Source of the DNA: Maritalea porphyrae
GTDB taxonomy: Bacteria; Pseudomonadota; Alphaproteobacteria; Rhizobiales; Devosiaceae
DNA: 64,000 nucleotides
NCBI RefSeq assembly: GCF_030159895.1
Contig: NZ_BSNI01000001.1
Coordinates: 468,523-532,522 of the forward strand
Reading direction: 5' to 3'
Numbering within the stretch: the stretch's first letter is position 1; each line of letters opens with the position of its first letter. The position numbers and the translations under genes were made by a program. The notes under the pieces are model-generated. The model made no database searches, was not told where the DNA came from, and saw nothing but the letters and a program-made list of their open reading frames with translations. Below are positions 45,679-52,950 of this stretch, in pieces.

Positions 45679-46695
45679 ATGGCGCGCGCAAGACGGCAGG
45701 CACGGCAAGACTATTGGCCCGGCTTCGTAGATGCCATGGCCAGTTTGCTGCTGGTGATCATTTTCCTTTTGTCAGTGTTTATGCTGGCGCAGTTTTTCCT
45801 CAGCCAAGAGATATTAGGCAAGGATAGCGCGCTGACGCGCCTAAACAGCCAAATCGCCGAACTTACAGAATTGCTGCAACTCGAACGCGCCAACTCAGAA
45901 GATTTAGAAACCACTATCGCATCTCTTTCTGCCACCCTAGCGGGCGCAGAAGCCCAGCGTGACAGCCTCTCGCAACAACTTGCAGGATTGGGCGTTGGCA
46001 CGTCCGAAAAAGACAGCCAAATCGCTCAACTATCGAATGACTTGGCATCTGAAAAAGAAATCAGCGCTGAAGCGGCTGCGCAAGTTGCACTATTGAACCA
46101 GCAATTATCTGCCCTGCGCTCACAAATCGCAGCGCTTGAAGCAGCGCTTGGTGCCTCCGAAGCTCGCGATTCTGAAAGCCGCACCCGCATCGCCGACCTG
46201 GGCCGCCGCCTCAATTTGGCATTGGCCCAGCGTGTGCAAGATTTGTCCCGATACCGTTCGGATTTCTTTGGGCAGTTGCGTGAGATCTTGGCCGACCGTG
46301 ACGATATCCGCATTGTAGGCGACCGCTTTGTATTCCAGTCAGAAGTTCTGTTCAGCGCGGGCGACGCAGAAATTGCGGGTGCCGGGTTGGCCGACCTTGA
46401 AGCATTGGCAAATGCCATCAAACAGCTTGAAACTCAAATTCCACCAGAAATTCCATGGGTCCTTCAAATCGAAGGGCACACCGATAAACGCCCGATCAAC
46501 ACACCGCGCTTCCCATCCAACTGGGAATTGTCGGCCAGCCGCGCCATTTCAGTGGCGAAATATTTGGTGGATCAAGGCATTTCACCCACACGCCTCGTGG
46601 CGGCAGGTTTCGGTGAGTTCCAGCCCATCGACAATGGCGATACCGACGAAGCCTATCGCCGCAACCGCCGGATTGAGTTTAAGTTGACCGATTGA
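45679..46695 (+). CDS. MotB-like OmpA-domain peptidoglycan-binding protein
   Basis: 338 residues: basic N terminus, one membrane helix (about 19-42) preceded by Asp18 in GFVDAMASLLL, which resembles the proton-carrying Asp of MotB; a long coiled coil (about 45-185) and a C-terminal OmpA domain (about 205-338) with IEGHTDKRPI, NWELSASRAISVAKYL and RNRRIEFKL. This is the stator-like partner of the preceding MotA-type channel (3 bp gap). Conserved in Rhizobiales with no clear function. Confidence 0.9.
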   Translation: MARARRQARQDYWPGFVDAMASLLLVIIFLLSVFMLAQFFLSQEILGKDSALTRLNSQIAELTELLQLERANSEDLETTIASLSATLAGAEAQRDSLSQQLAGLGVGTSEKDSQIAQLSNDLASEKEISAEAAAQVALLNQQLSALRSQIAALEAALGASEARDSESRTRIADLGRRLNLALAQRVQDLSRYRSDFFGQLREILADRDDIRIVGDRFVFQSEVLFSAGDAEIAGAGLADLEALANAIKQLETQIPPEIPWVLQIEGHTDKRPINTPRFPSNWELSASRAISVAKYLVDQGISPTRLVAAGFGEFQPIDNGDTDEAYRRNRRIEFKLTD

Positions 46696-46742
46696 TTTGT
46701 AGCTTATTGATTGCGACACAACCCAACGCGCGCCACATAGTG

Positions 46743-46763
46743 ATCCCGGATCAAGTCCGGGAT
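46743..46763. repeat. REP-like palindrome with TCAAG core
   Basis: Arms ATCCCGGA/TCCGGGAT, loop TCAAG; 21 bases, perfect arms. Confidence 0.75.
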
Positions 46764-46927
46764 GGTGCGAGGGGGTAACAAAGACCGTCAATCCAAACGC
46801 CGCATCAGTAAATGCCTAGGCGAAACGTCGATACGGGTGCTGCGCTTGGTGCGCGACCAAGCAAGCTTGTGTCGTCAAGCCAAGGATCGCATCAACAGGA
46901 ATTCAAGAGAAAGAATCGCACTGCACC

Positions 46928-46948
46928 GCCCCGCACTTGATGCGGGGC
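46928..46948. repeat. REP-like palindrome with CTTGA core
   Basis: Arms GCCCCGCA/TGCGGGGC, loop CTTGA, i.e. the same element in the opposite orientation. It lies just beyond the 3' end of the ABC transporter gene. Confidence 0.75.
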
Positions 46949-46964
46949 CAGGCAAGGTCAGAAC

Positions 46965-48803
46965 CTACTGCTGAAACTGGAGTTTCGCCAGTTCGGCGTA
47001 TCGTCCACCTTTTTCAACAAGCTGATCGTGGGTGCCTTCGTCAATCACTTTGCCGCCTTCAAGCACCAAAATCCGGTCAGCATTTTTGATCGTTGCTAGG
47101 CGGTGCGCCACAACCAAAGTGGTGCGGCCAACCATCAACCGTTCCAGCGCTTGCTGCACTTTGGTTTCGCTTTCCGCATCCAGCGCACTTGTCGCTTCGT
47201 CGAGCAACAAGATGGGCGCATCTTTGAGCAGCGCACGCGCTATCGCTACGCGTTGCTTCTGCCCACCAGACAACATCACACCGCGCTCCCCAACAATGCT
47301 CTCATAGCCATGTTCTAGGCGTTGTACGAACTCGTCCACCAATGCAATGCGGGCTGCTTCTTTAACCTCTTCGTCGCTGGCGTCTGGTTTGCCGAACCGA
47401 ATGTTTTCAGCAATGGTTCCAGAGAACATGATCGCATCTTGTTCCACATAGGCGAAGCGCTTGCGCAACTCGGTAAATTCAGCTTCGCGCACATCAACGC
47501 CGTCCACGCGGATCGAGCCGCCACTAACATCGTAGAAACGCTGCAACAGCGAAAACACTGTCGACTTGCCTGCACCCGATGGGCCAACCAGCGCAATGGT
47601 TTCGCCCGACTTCACATCAAAGCTGATCCCATTTAGCACTGCCTCATCTTCGCGGGTGAGATACTGGAAATGCACATCATCGAAAGTTACGGTTGCAGGA
47701 CTTGGCACAGGCAGCGCAATTGGATTTTCAGCCGCATCGATGCTGGGCTCGGTGGCCAAAATCTCGGTGATCCGCTCCGTTGCCCCTGCAACCGTTTGTA
47801 ACGTGCCAAGAATTTCAGAAATACCCGTCAGCGTACCCGTCGCCATCATTGCATAGATTAGGAATTGACCAAGCTCGCCAACCGTAATCTGACCGCTTGA
47901 GACGAGCTGAGTACCCAACCAAATCAGACCAACAATTCCAGAGGCGGTAAGGAAAATCACAAAGGCAATCATGCCAGCGCGCACCAAAAGCCGCGATGCT
48001 TCTGATTGGTAGCTCGCTTCGGCATATTCGCCATATTCTTCGTTTCGTTGATCTTCGCGCGTGAAGGCTTTGATGGTCTTAATCGCACCAAAAGTCTCGG
48101 TTGCAAGCGCGGCCAGATCGGCAATTTTGTCTTGCTGCTTGCGCGATAATCCACGGATATATTTGCCAAGCCAAACAACTGGGAATACCAAAACTGGGAT
48201 GATGATAACAACCGCAGAAGCCAGATAGAATGAGGTGACAAACATCATGATCACCGCGCCTGCCAACATCACGCCAGAGCGCAACACGACGGGTAGCGAA
48301 CTATCAAGCGCGCCCCGCACAATCGACACATCAGATGTGATGCGCGAAATTAATTCACCGGTGCGGTTGGTGTCAAAAAACACCACATCCATATTCATCA
48401 AATGATCAAATACGGCACGCCGAATATCGGTGATCACCCGCATGCCAATGACCGAGATGAAATAGAACCGTGCAGCGGACGCAACAGCCAAGACACCTGC
48501 AATTGCAATGATCGCCAGAGAATAAGAATTCACGACGCCTAAATTTTGGGTGACAAATCCTTCATCAATGATGTTGCCAGCAAAAAACGGAATCGCCAAA
48601 GCTGCAAAAGCCGCAACCAACAAAAACAGTGCAGTGAAGCCCAATCGATATGGATATTTCAGCAAAAACGGCAGAAGCGCCTTCAAAGGCTCCGACGACT
48701 TGGTCCCGCCCTCTCGGTCTGAGGTAAGAATGACTTTTTCAAGACGCGATTTGTTATCGCGTGCCTTTGCGTCCTTCACCTCGGGGCTGGACAAATCTGA
48801 CAT
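46965..48803 (-). CDS. ABC transporter, fused permease-ATPase (MsbA/lipid-exporter type)
   Basis: 612-residue half transporter. Six membrane helices (about 35-320) of the type I exporter fold are followed by the ATPase: Walker A GPSGAGKST, Q-loop AYVEQDAIMF, signature LSGGQKQR, Walker B ILLLDEATSALD and H-loop VAHRLAT. The ATG at 48803 (AAAGG upstream) is preferred to 48881. Substrates of this family are lipids, LPS precursors or drugs. It could in principle serve envelope glycolipids, but nothing links it to the arabinose operon besides distance. Confidence 0.93.
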   Translation of the reverse strand: MSDLSSPEVKDAKARDNKSRLEKVILTSDREGGTKSSEPLKALLPFLLKYPYRLGFTALFLLVAAFAALAIPFFAGNIIDEGFVTQNLGVVNSYSLAIIAIAGVLAVASAARFYFISVIGMRVITDIRRAVFDHLMNMDVVFFDTNRTGELISRITSDVSIVRGALDSSLPVVLRSGVMLAGAVIMMFVTSFYLASAVVIIIPVLVFPVVWLGKYIRGLSRKQQDKIADLAALATETFGAIKTIKAFTREDQRNEEYGEYAEASYQSEASRLLVRAGMIAFVIFLTASGIVGLIWLGTQLVSSGQITVGELGQFLIYAMMATGTLTGISEILGTLQTVAGATERITEILATEPSIDAAENPIALPVPSPATVTFDDVHFQYLTREDEAVLNGISFDVKSGETIALVGPSGAGKSTVFSLLQRFYDVSGGSIRVDGVDVREAEFTELRKRFAYVEQDAIMFSGTIAENIRFGKPDASDEEVKEAARIALVDEFVQRLEHGYESIVGERGVMLSGGQKQRVAIARALLKDAPILLLDEATSALDAESETKVQQALERLMVGRTTLVVAHRLATIKNADRILVLEGGKVIDEGTHDQLVEKGGRYAELAKLQFQQ

Positions 48804-49039
48804 ATTGGAAACCTTTGAACGGCAAATCGTTGCGCTAAAATAGGTACTGACACCAATGAACTCAATAGGCGCTATGCACAATCGCCCAGATTCATTTCAC
48901 CAAATGCTTTGAACACTTGCAGTTTAAGGAAAAGTCGGGTAGAACCCGCCCAACTGTTTTCCATGAGGTGGGCAACAAGTAGGTTTTCTATGCCTTTTGA
49001 TTGCCCAATCTTAGTTTTTTGAATTGAAGGCGCAACCAG

Positions 49040-49261
49040 ATGAAAAAAGACATTCATCCAGATTACCACATGATCAAAGTGGTTATGACAGACGGCACAG
49101 AATACCAAACACGTTCAACTTGGGGTTCTGAAGGCGACACAATGCAACTTGATATTGACCCAAAAACTCACCCAGCTTGGACTGGTGGTTCAGGTCAGTT
49201 GATGGACCGTGGCGGCCGCGTGTCTCGCTTTAAAGACAAGTATAAAGGCATCTTGGGTTAA
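49040..49261 (+). CDS. rpmE: 50S ribosomal protein L31
   Basis: 73-residue ribosomal protein with [10 protein letters not shown] at the N terminus and SRFKDKYK at the C terminus. It is the zinc-free (C-minus) form: no CxxC ligands. Divergent from the ABC transporter; the same pairing occurs in many Rhizobiales. A strong terminator follows. Confidence 0.96.
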   Translation: MKKDIHPDYHMIKVVMTDGTEYQTRSTWGSEGDTMQLDIDPKTHPAWTGGSGQLMDRGGRVSRFKDKYKGILG

Positions 49262-49293
49262 TAGACCCAAAGCTTTGCTTTTCTATAGAATTG

Positions 49294-49322
49294 AAAAACC
49301 CGGCTCATTGGCCGGGTTTTTT
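49294..49322 (+). terminator. Terminator after rpmE
   Basis: AACCCGGC/GCCGGGTT stem and T6. Confidence 0.9.
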
Positions 49323-49349
49323 GTTGTCCATTCTGACGTGCTAAATCAA

Positions 49350-49874
49350 CTAGCTTTCAGTCTTAGCCCCAAACGCACTGCGCAAACGCGCAAGGTGGCT
49401 ATTTACTGGGTTAAGCTTTTCTTCTTCGGCCACCGCACCGCCGCGTTCCATCGCATCAAGTGCTTGAATACGCTTGTTTAAAGAATCCGCTTTGTCGATC
49501 AACGCGCGCATTTCAGCCGGCAGCGCATCCCACATCGGCACGTCTTTGTCTGCCATCTTGGTATTAAGCTCGACGCGGCGCTCTTCTGATTGCGCATCCT
49601 CTTCTGTCAATTCCCCCTCGCGCACAGCGCGTTGCAACAGCAACCAACTTGCAAGCTGCATCAATCGAGTGGTCAATTGCATCGACTGGGCTGCATATAA
49701 CAGAGATGCATCACGTTCCAGTTGTTTGCTGGCGGCACGGCCATCGCCATCCAAATAGCCAGCAGCGTCTTCCACCAGTTTCATACCTTCGCGATAAAGC
49801 GTGTCAAAACCGCCCGTCGCTACAATGCGGGGGCCAATGGATTGCGCATCGCGCGGCTGATCAGATTGTGTCAA
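49350..49874 (-). CDS. rcdA: RcdA (DUF1465), adaptor for CtrA degradation
   Basis: 174-residue three-helix-bundle protein of the DUF1465/RcdA family. In Caulobacter RcdA works with CpdR and PopA to deliver CtrA to the ClpXP protease during the cell cycle. Conserved segments seen: FDTLYREGMKLVEDAAGYLDG, then SMQLTTRLMQLASWLLLQRAV near 65-85 (quoted in parts) and REGELTEEDAQ. The disordered tail is short. The upstream region holds CtrA-like TTAA motifs, hinting that it is itself in the CtrA circuit. Confidence 0.88.
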   Translation of the reverse strand: MTQSDQPRDAQSIGPRIVATGGFDTLYREGMKLVEDAAGYLDGDGRAASKQLERDASLLYAAQSMQLTTRLMQLASWLLLQRAVREGELTEEDAQSEERRVELNTKMADKDVPMWDALPAEMRALIDKADSLNKRIQALDAMERGGAVAEEEKLNPVNSHLARLRSAFGAKTES

Positions 49875-50020
49875 TTGCCTACCTGCCTCAATTTCTTCTT
49901 CGCCTGCATTCTAGCACGCGAACGTTTTGATGCCCATTAAAGCGATTCTACATGTAAACACTTAACAAACAAAATTCGGCGCTTGTGTGAAAACAATAAA
50001 TAATCGCGCGCTGCGCGCCG

Positions 50021-50035
50021 TTAACCTCTCAGTAA
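50021..50035 (-). promoter_or_regulatory. CtrA-box-like motif upstream of rcdA
   Basis: TTAA-N7-GTAA, one mismatch from the CtrA consensus TTAA-N7-TTAA, about 147 bp before the rcdA start. Confidence 0.4.
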
Positions 50036-50048
50036 CCCGCAAGTATAC

Positions 50049-50143
50049 AAAAAAAGAGCCGTAAAAACGGCTCTCGAAAGTTAACAGGGAGGCGTCGAAC
50101 AGAGAGTAAAGAACCGCTCTGTCAGACCCAACAAGAATGTTGG
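50049..50143 (-). ncRNA. Candidate small RNA with CCUCCC motif
   Basis: Read on the minus strand: a hairpin at 50143-50128 (CCAACA/TGTTGG, four-base loop), a second at 50122-50099 (ACAGAG/CTCTGT), an unpaired CCTCCC (50092-50087) that could bind ribosome binding sites, and a rho-independent terminator at 50074-50049 (AGAGCCG/CGGCTCT, T7). A CtrA-like box at 50169-50183 and a TTATCT -10 candidate at 50153-50148 lie upstream. This layout resembles alphaproteobacterial trans-acting sRNAs with anti-Shine-Dalgarno loops. Alternatively the hairpin is only the terminator of the DUF1192 gene. Confidence 0.5.
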
Positions 50144-50168
50144 ATAAAGATAAGTTAACCCAAATTCT

Positions 50169-50183
50169 TTAATGCAACCTTAA
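50169..50183 (-). promoter_or_regulatory. Exact CtrA box (TTAA-N7-TTAA)
   Basis: Perfect TTAA-TGCAACC-TTAA, followed by CC. It falls where a CtrA-activated -35 region of the candidate sRNA would be. More TTAACC half sites occur at 50155, 50199 and 50213. Confidence 0.55.
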
Positions 50184-50323
50184 CCAGCAGCATTTTCTTA
50201 ACCGTCAGAAATTTAACCGTATACGTTAGCAGCCTGTTGTTCTTATTTTTTGTTTGTAAGAACAAGAAGTTGCGCGCCGACAGCGCGTCAAATTATTTAA
50301 CAATTTTGCAAAATAAAAACTGT

Positions 50324-50554
50324 TTAGCTGTTCGCGTCAGGGTTGGAAAGCATCGGAAAAAGGTTTTTGAACACCTCATCCTTCTTCGCAACTTTCTTTT
50401 CTTCGTGCGGACGCACCAACTCAAGCGCAGCTTTGACTCGCTTCATTTCGTCAAACAGCATCACCAACCGCGCATCGAGCTCTTCAGCAGGCATGCCTTC
50501 AAGCGACATCCCCACTTGATGTGAAATAGGCTTTGGAATGATTTGATCTCCCAT
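50324..50554 (-). CDS. DUF1192-like small protein
   Basis: 76-residue cytoplasmic protein related to DUF1192: it has the ISHQVGMSLEGMPAEELDARL segment (in parts) that mirrors the next gene, followed by a short helix with charged residues and a longer, divergent tail. DUF1192 proteins are small coiled-coil proteins of unknown role in alphaproteobacteria. It is the second of two tandem copies. Confidence 0.7.
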   Translation of the reverse strand: MGDQIIPKPISHQVGMSLEGMPAEELDARLVMLFDEMKRVKAALELVRPHEEKKVAKKDEVFKNLFPMLSNPDANS

Positions 50555-50643
50555 TGTGCTTCACCCTTCTCGCGCTTTTACTCATCTTTTCACATTTGAC
50601 AAGTCTTGCTGAACACAAATGAAATTGGGTTAAAATCGACCCA

Positions 50644-50826
50644 TCAAATTTTAAACACAGCGTTCGCAGCTGCTTTACTTGATTGCTTGGTTTCAATCTC
50701 GGCACGAAGCCGCTCGATCTCTTGCTCTAAAAGTCCAATGCGCACGTGCAACTCATCCACTGAAATCGCATCAAGCGACATACCGACCTCGTGCGACTTG
50801 GGTTTGGCAAAGTCGTCATCATCCAT
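50644..50826 (-). CDS. DUF1192 family protein
   Basis: 60-residue protein of the DUF1192 family: DDDDFAKPKSHEVGMSL, then a short coiled coil ELHVRIGLLEQEIERLRAEIE (in parts) and the tail SSKAAANAVFK. The ATG at 50826 has a GGGGAGA site; a start at 50886 would overlap the divergent oxidoreductase region. It is usually found near an NAD(P)H quinone oxidoreductase and rcdA in Rhizobiales, as here. Function unknown. Confidence 0.85.
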   Translation of the reverse strand: MDDDDFAKPKSHEVGMSLDAISVDELHVRIGLLEQEIERLRAEIETKQSSKAAANAVFKI

Positions 50827-50945
50827 TTCGCTTATCTCCCCAGTTGCATTCAAACGCCTACACCAAAATAATGAGCCTAGAATCACTTTTTGGGCAACTC
50901 CCCAACGAAGAAATTGTTCTCTTAAGGAAGGTGACGGCCACTCTC

Positions 50946-51956
50946 ATGACTGCTCAAAACATAAAAGCAATCAAAATTGATCACCCTGGCGGGCCCGACG
51001 TTCTGGTGCCAACACAAGTGCCGATGCCTTATGCCTATGAAGGGGAAATGGTCATCAAAGTGCACGCAGCCGGTGTCAATCGCCCCGACATTTTGCAACG
51101 CATGGGCGCATATCCGCCTCCAAAAGATGCATCCCCATTACCCGGGCTTGAAGTCGCGGGCACGGTGGAACAGGTCGGGCGCAATGTGACCAACTTCAAA
51201 GTTGGTGACAAGGTCGTCGCACTCTGCAATGGCGGCGGCTATGCCGAATTTGTCGCTGTGCCATCTGGTCAGGTTTTGCCGCTGCCAAATGGTTGGTCCA
51301 TGGTTGAAGGCGCTGCATTGCCGGAAACGCTTTTCACGGTTCAACAAACCATGATTGATCGGGGGCGATTGCGCGACGGGCAAAGTGTACTCATTCATGG
51401 CGGCGCAGGCGGCATTGGCGCTGCGGCAATTCAGTTGGCAAAACTTAAAGATTGCAAGGTCTTGGCAACAGCATCGAGCGAAGAAAAACTAAGTTACATC
51501 CGATCAGTTGGCGCAGACCACGCCATCAATTACCTCACCCAAGACTTTGTTGAACACACCAAATCAGCAACTGATGGCAATGGCGCCGATGTGATTATTG
51601 ATATTATTGGCGCAGACTATGTGGACCGCAACATCCGCGCTGCTGCAGTGGATGGCACCATTATCCAACTAGCGAACTTGGGCGGACGTGAAGCAACCAT
51701 CACCATGGGGTTAATCGTTGCCAAAAGGCTCACGCTATTTGGATCGACTTTGCGTGCGCAGTCCAACGAAGTTAAAGCGACAATTGCGCAGAACCTTAAA
51801 GACCAAGTTTGGCCAGCACTGGAGAGCGGAAAGTTTATCAAGCCCCGCATTTCAACGTTTGCGCTCGAGGACGCATCCAAGGCACATGCCGCTATGGATG
51901 CAGGCGACCACTTTGGCAAAATCGTTCTGACCACTAGCTTCAATGATGAACAGTGA
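50946..51956 (+). CDS. PIG3-type NAD(P)H quinone oxidoreductase
   Basis: 336-residue MDR protein of the PIG3/TIGR02824 quinone oxidoreductase group. Features: KIDHPGGPDVLVPTQVPMP, AGVNRPDILQRMGAYPPP, GLEVAGTVEQVG, SVLIHGGAGGIGAAAIQLAK, GADHAINY and QSNEVKATIAQNL. Catalyses NADPH-dependent reduction of quinones. The ATG at 50946 is chosen; a GTG at 50931 right at the GGAAGG site is an alternative, longer by five residues. Divergent from the DUF1192 gene. Confidence 0.93.
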   Translation: MTAQNIKAIKIDHPGGPDVLVPTQVPMPYAYEGEMVIKVHAAGVNRPDILQRMGAYPPPKDASPLPGLEVAGTVEQVGRNVTNFKVGDKVVALCNGGGYAEFVAVPSGQVLPLPNGWSMVEGAALPETLFTVQQTMIDRGRLRDGQSVLIHGGAGGIGAAAIQLAKLKDCKVLATASSEEKLSYIRSVGADHAINYLTQDFVEHTKSATDGNGADVIIDIIGADYVDRNIRAAAVDGTIIQLANLGGREATITMGLIVAKRLTLFGSTLRAQSNEVKATIAQNLKDQVWPALESGKFIKPRISTFALEDASKAHAAMDAGDHFGKIVLTTSFNDEQ

Positions 51957-52086
51957 GCAAAAACACATTTGGATTGCATTTTAACCTGTTCGGCGCTATA
52001 TCAGGGCCAATTCCCCATCAGTATTAAAGTTTGAGGGGCGTGCAAGGTGACCAAAAGCCTCGCACCCAAGCAAAAGAGATATATAA

Positions 52087-52824
52087 ATGGCCACACAACT
52101 ATTAATGCCAAAAGCAACTGCCGTTTGGTTGGTTGATAACACAGGGCTAACATTCGATCAGATCGCGGCATTTTGCGGTTTGCACCCACTCGAAGTTCAG
52201 GGCATTGCCGACGGCGATGTTGCGGGCGGTATTAAAGGTGTGAACCCAATTCAAAATGACCAGCTGACTAAAGAAGAACTAGAGAAAGCTGAAGCAGACT
52301 CTACTTACCGCATGACGCTGTCAGGCCCAAAAACAATCGTGCCTCAAGCTAAGCGTCGCGGTCCGCGCTATACGCCAGTTTCTAAGCGCCAAGAAAAGCC
52401 AAATGCTATTCTGTGGTTGGTGCGCAATCACCCAGAGCTTAAAGACGCTCAATTGATGCGTCTTGTGGGCACCACTAAGCCAACGATTGAATCGGTTCGT
52501 GAACGCACGCACTGGAATGCGGCCAACCAAACCCCTGCTGATCCGGTAACATTGGGTTTGTGCACGCAGGTTGAGTTGGACATGGAAGTGAAAAAAGCGG
52601 CGAAAAACTTGCCACCGCAAGAGGACCGCGCTGAAGATTCTGGTCTGCTTACAGCTGAAGAAGCCATGGCAACTGCACAGCCAACGCCTGTGTTCGATCA
52701 AGACTTCCTTGACGCTCAACCTTCTCAGTTGACCGAACACGAAAAACGCGAAGAAGAAGAGTATGATGCGGACAGCGTTTTCTCTGGTCTTACAAGCTTG
52801 AAAAACAACAGAGACGAAGACTAA
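52087..52824 (+). CDS. trcR: TrcR/DUF1013 cell-cycle transcriptional regulator
   Basis: 245-residue protein of the DUF1013 family, called TrcR in alphaproteobacteria and thought to bind RNA polymerase and DNA. The first 75 residues contain ATAVWLVDNTGLTFDQIA and CGLHPLEVQGIADG, a helix-turn-helix-like unit; a second such unit is ILWLVRNHPELKDAQLMRLVG plus TKPTIESVRERTHW. The C terminus is acidic and disordered. It is near rcdA, another cell-cycle gene. The symbol is from memory of the family name. Confidence 0.85.
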   Translation: MATQLLMPKATAVWLVDNTGLTFDQIAAFCGLHPLEVQGIADGDVAGGIKGVNPIQNDQLTKEELEKAEADSTYRMTLSGPKTIVPQAKRRGPRYTPVSKRQEKPNAILWLVRNHPELKDAQLMRLVGTTKPTIESVRERTHWNAANQTPADPVTLGLCTQVELDMEVKKAAKNLPPQEDRAEDSGLLTAEEAMATAQPTPVFDQDFLDAQPSQLTEHEKREEEEYDADSVFSGLTSLKNNRDED

Positions 52825-52849
52825 AACAGTTTTCATCTTAATTGATCGT

Positions 52850-52907
52850 AAAAGCGGATCAGCCATCATGCCTTCAACGGAGGTATTTATGGCAGGTCCG
52901 CTTTTTT
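52850..52907 (+). terminator. Long-loop terminator after trcR
   Basis: AGCGGA/TCCGCT stem with T6, and an inner TGCC/GGCA pair; loop about 38 bases. Confidence 0.55.
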
Positions 52908-52950
52908 GTTGGCATAAAGAAACACACGCGCTCGCTAAGGAGCAGCACTA

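Noticed and set aside
44650-46695. Zorya anti-phage system
   Set aside because: Only ZorA/ZorB-like proteins are present; ZorC, ZorD and ZorE are absent, and the pair occurs in Rhizobiales outside defence islands.
49875-50323. Possible replication origin because of CtrA boxes and A/T-rich sequence
   Set aside because: No cluster of DnaA boxes (only a weak match near 50140) and none of the usual neighbours such as hemE, parAB or dnaA.
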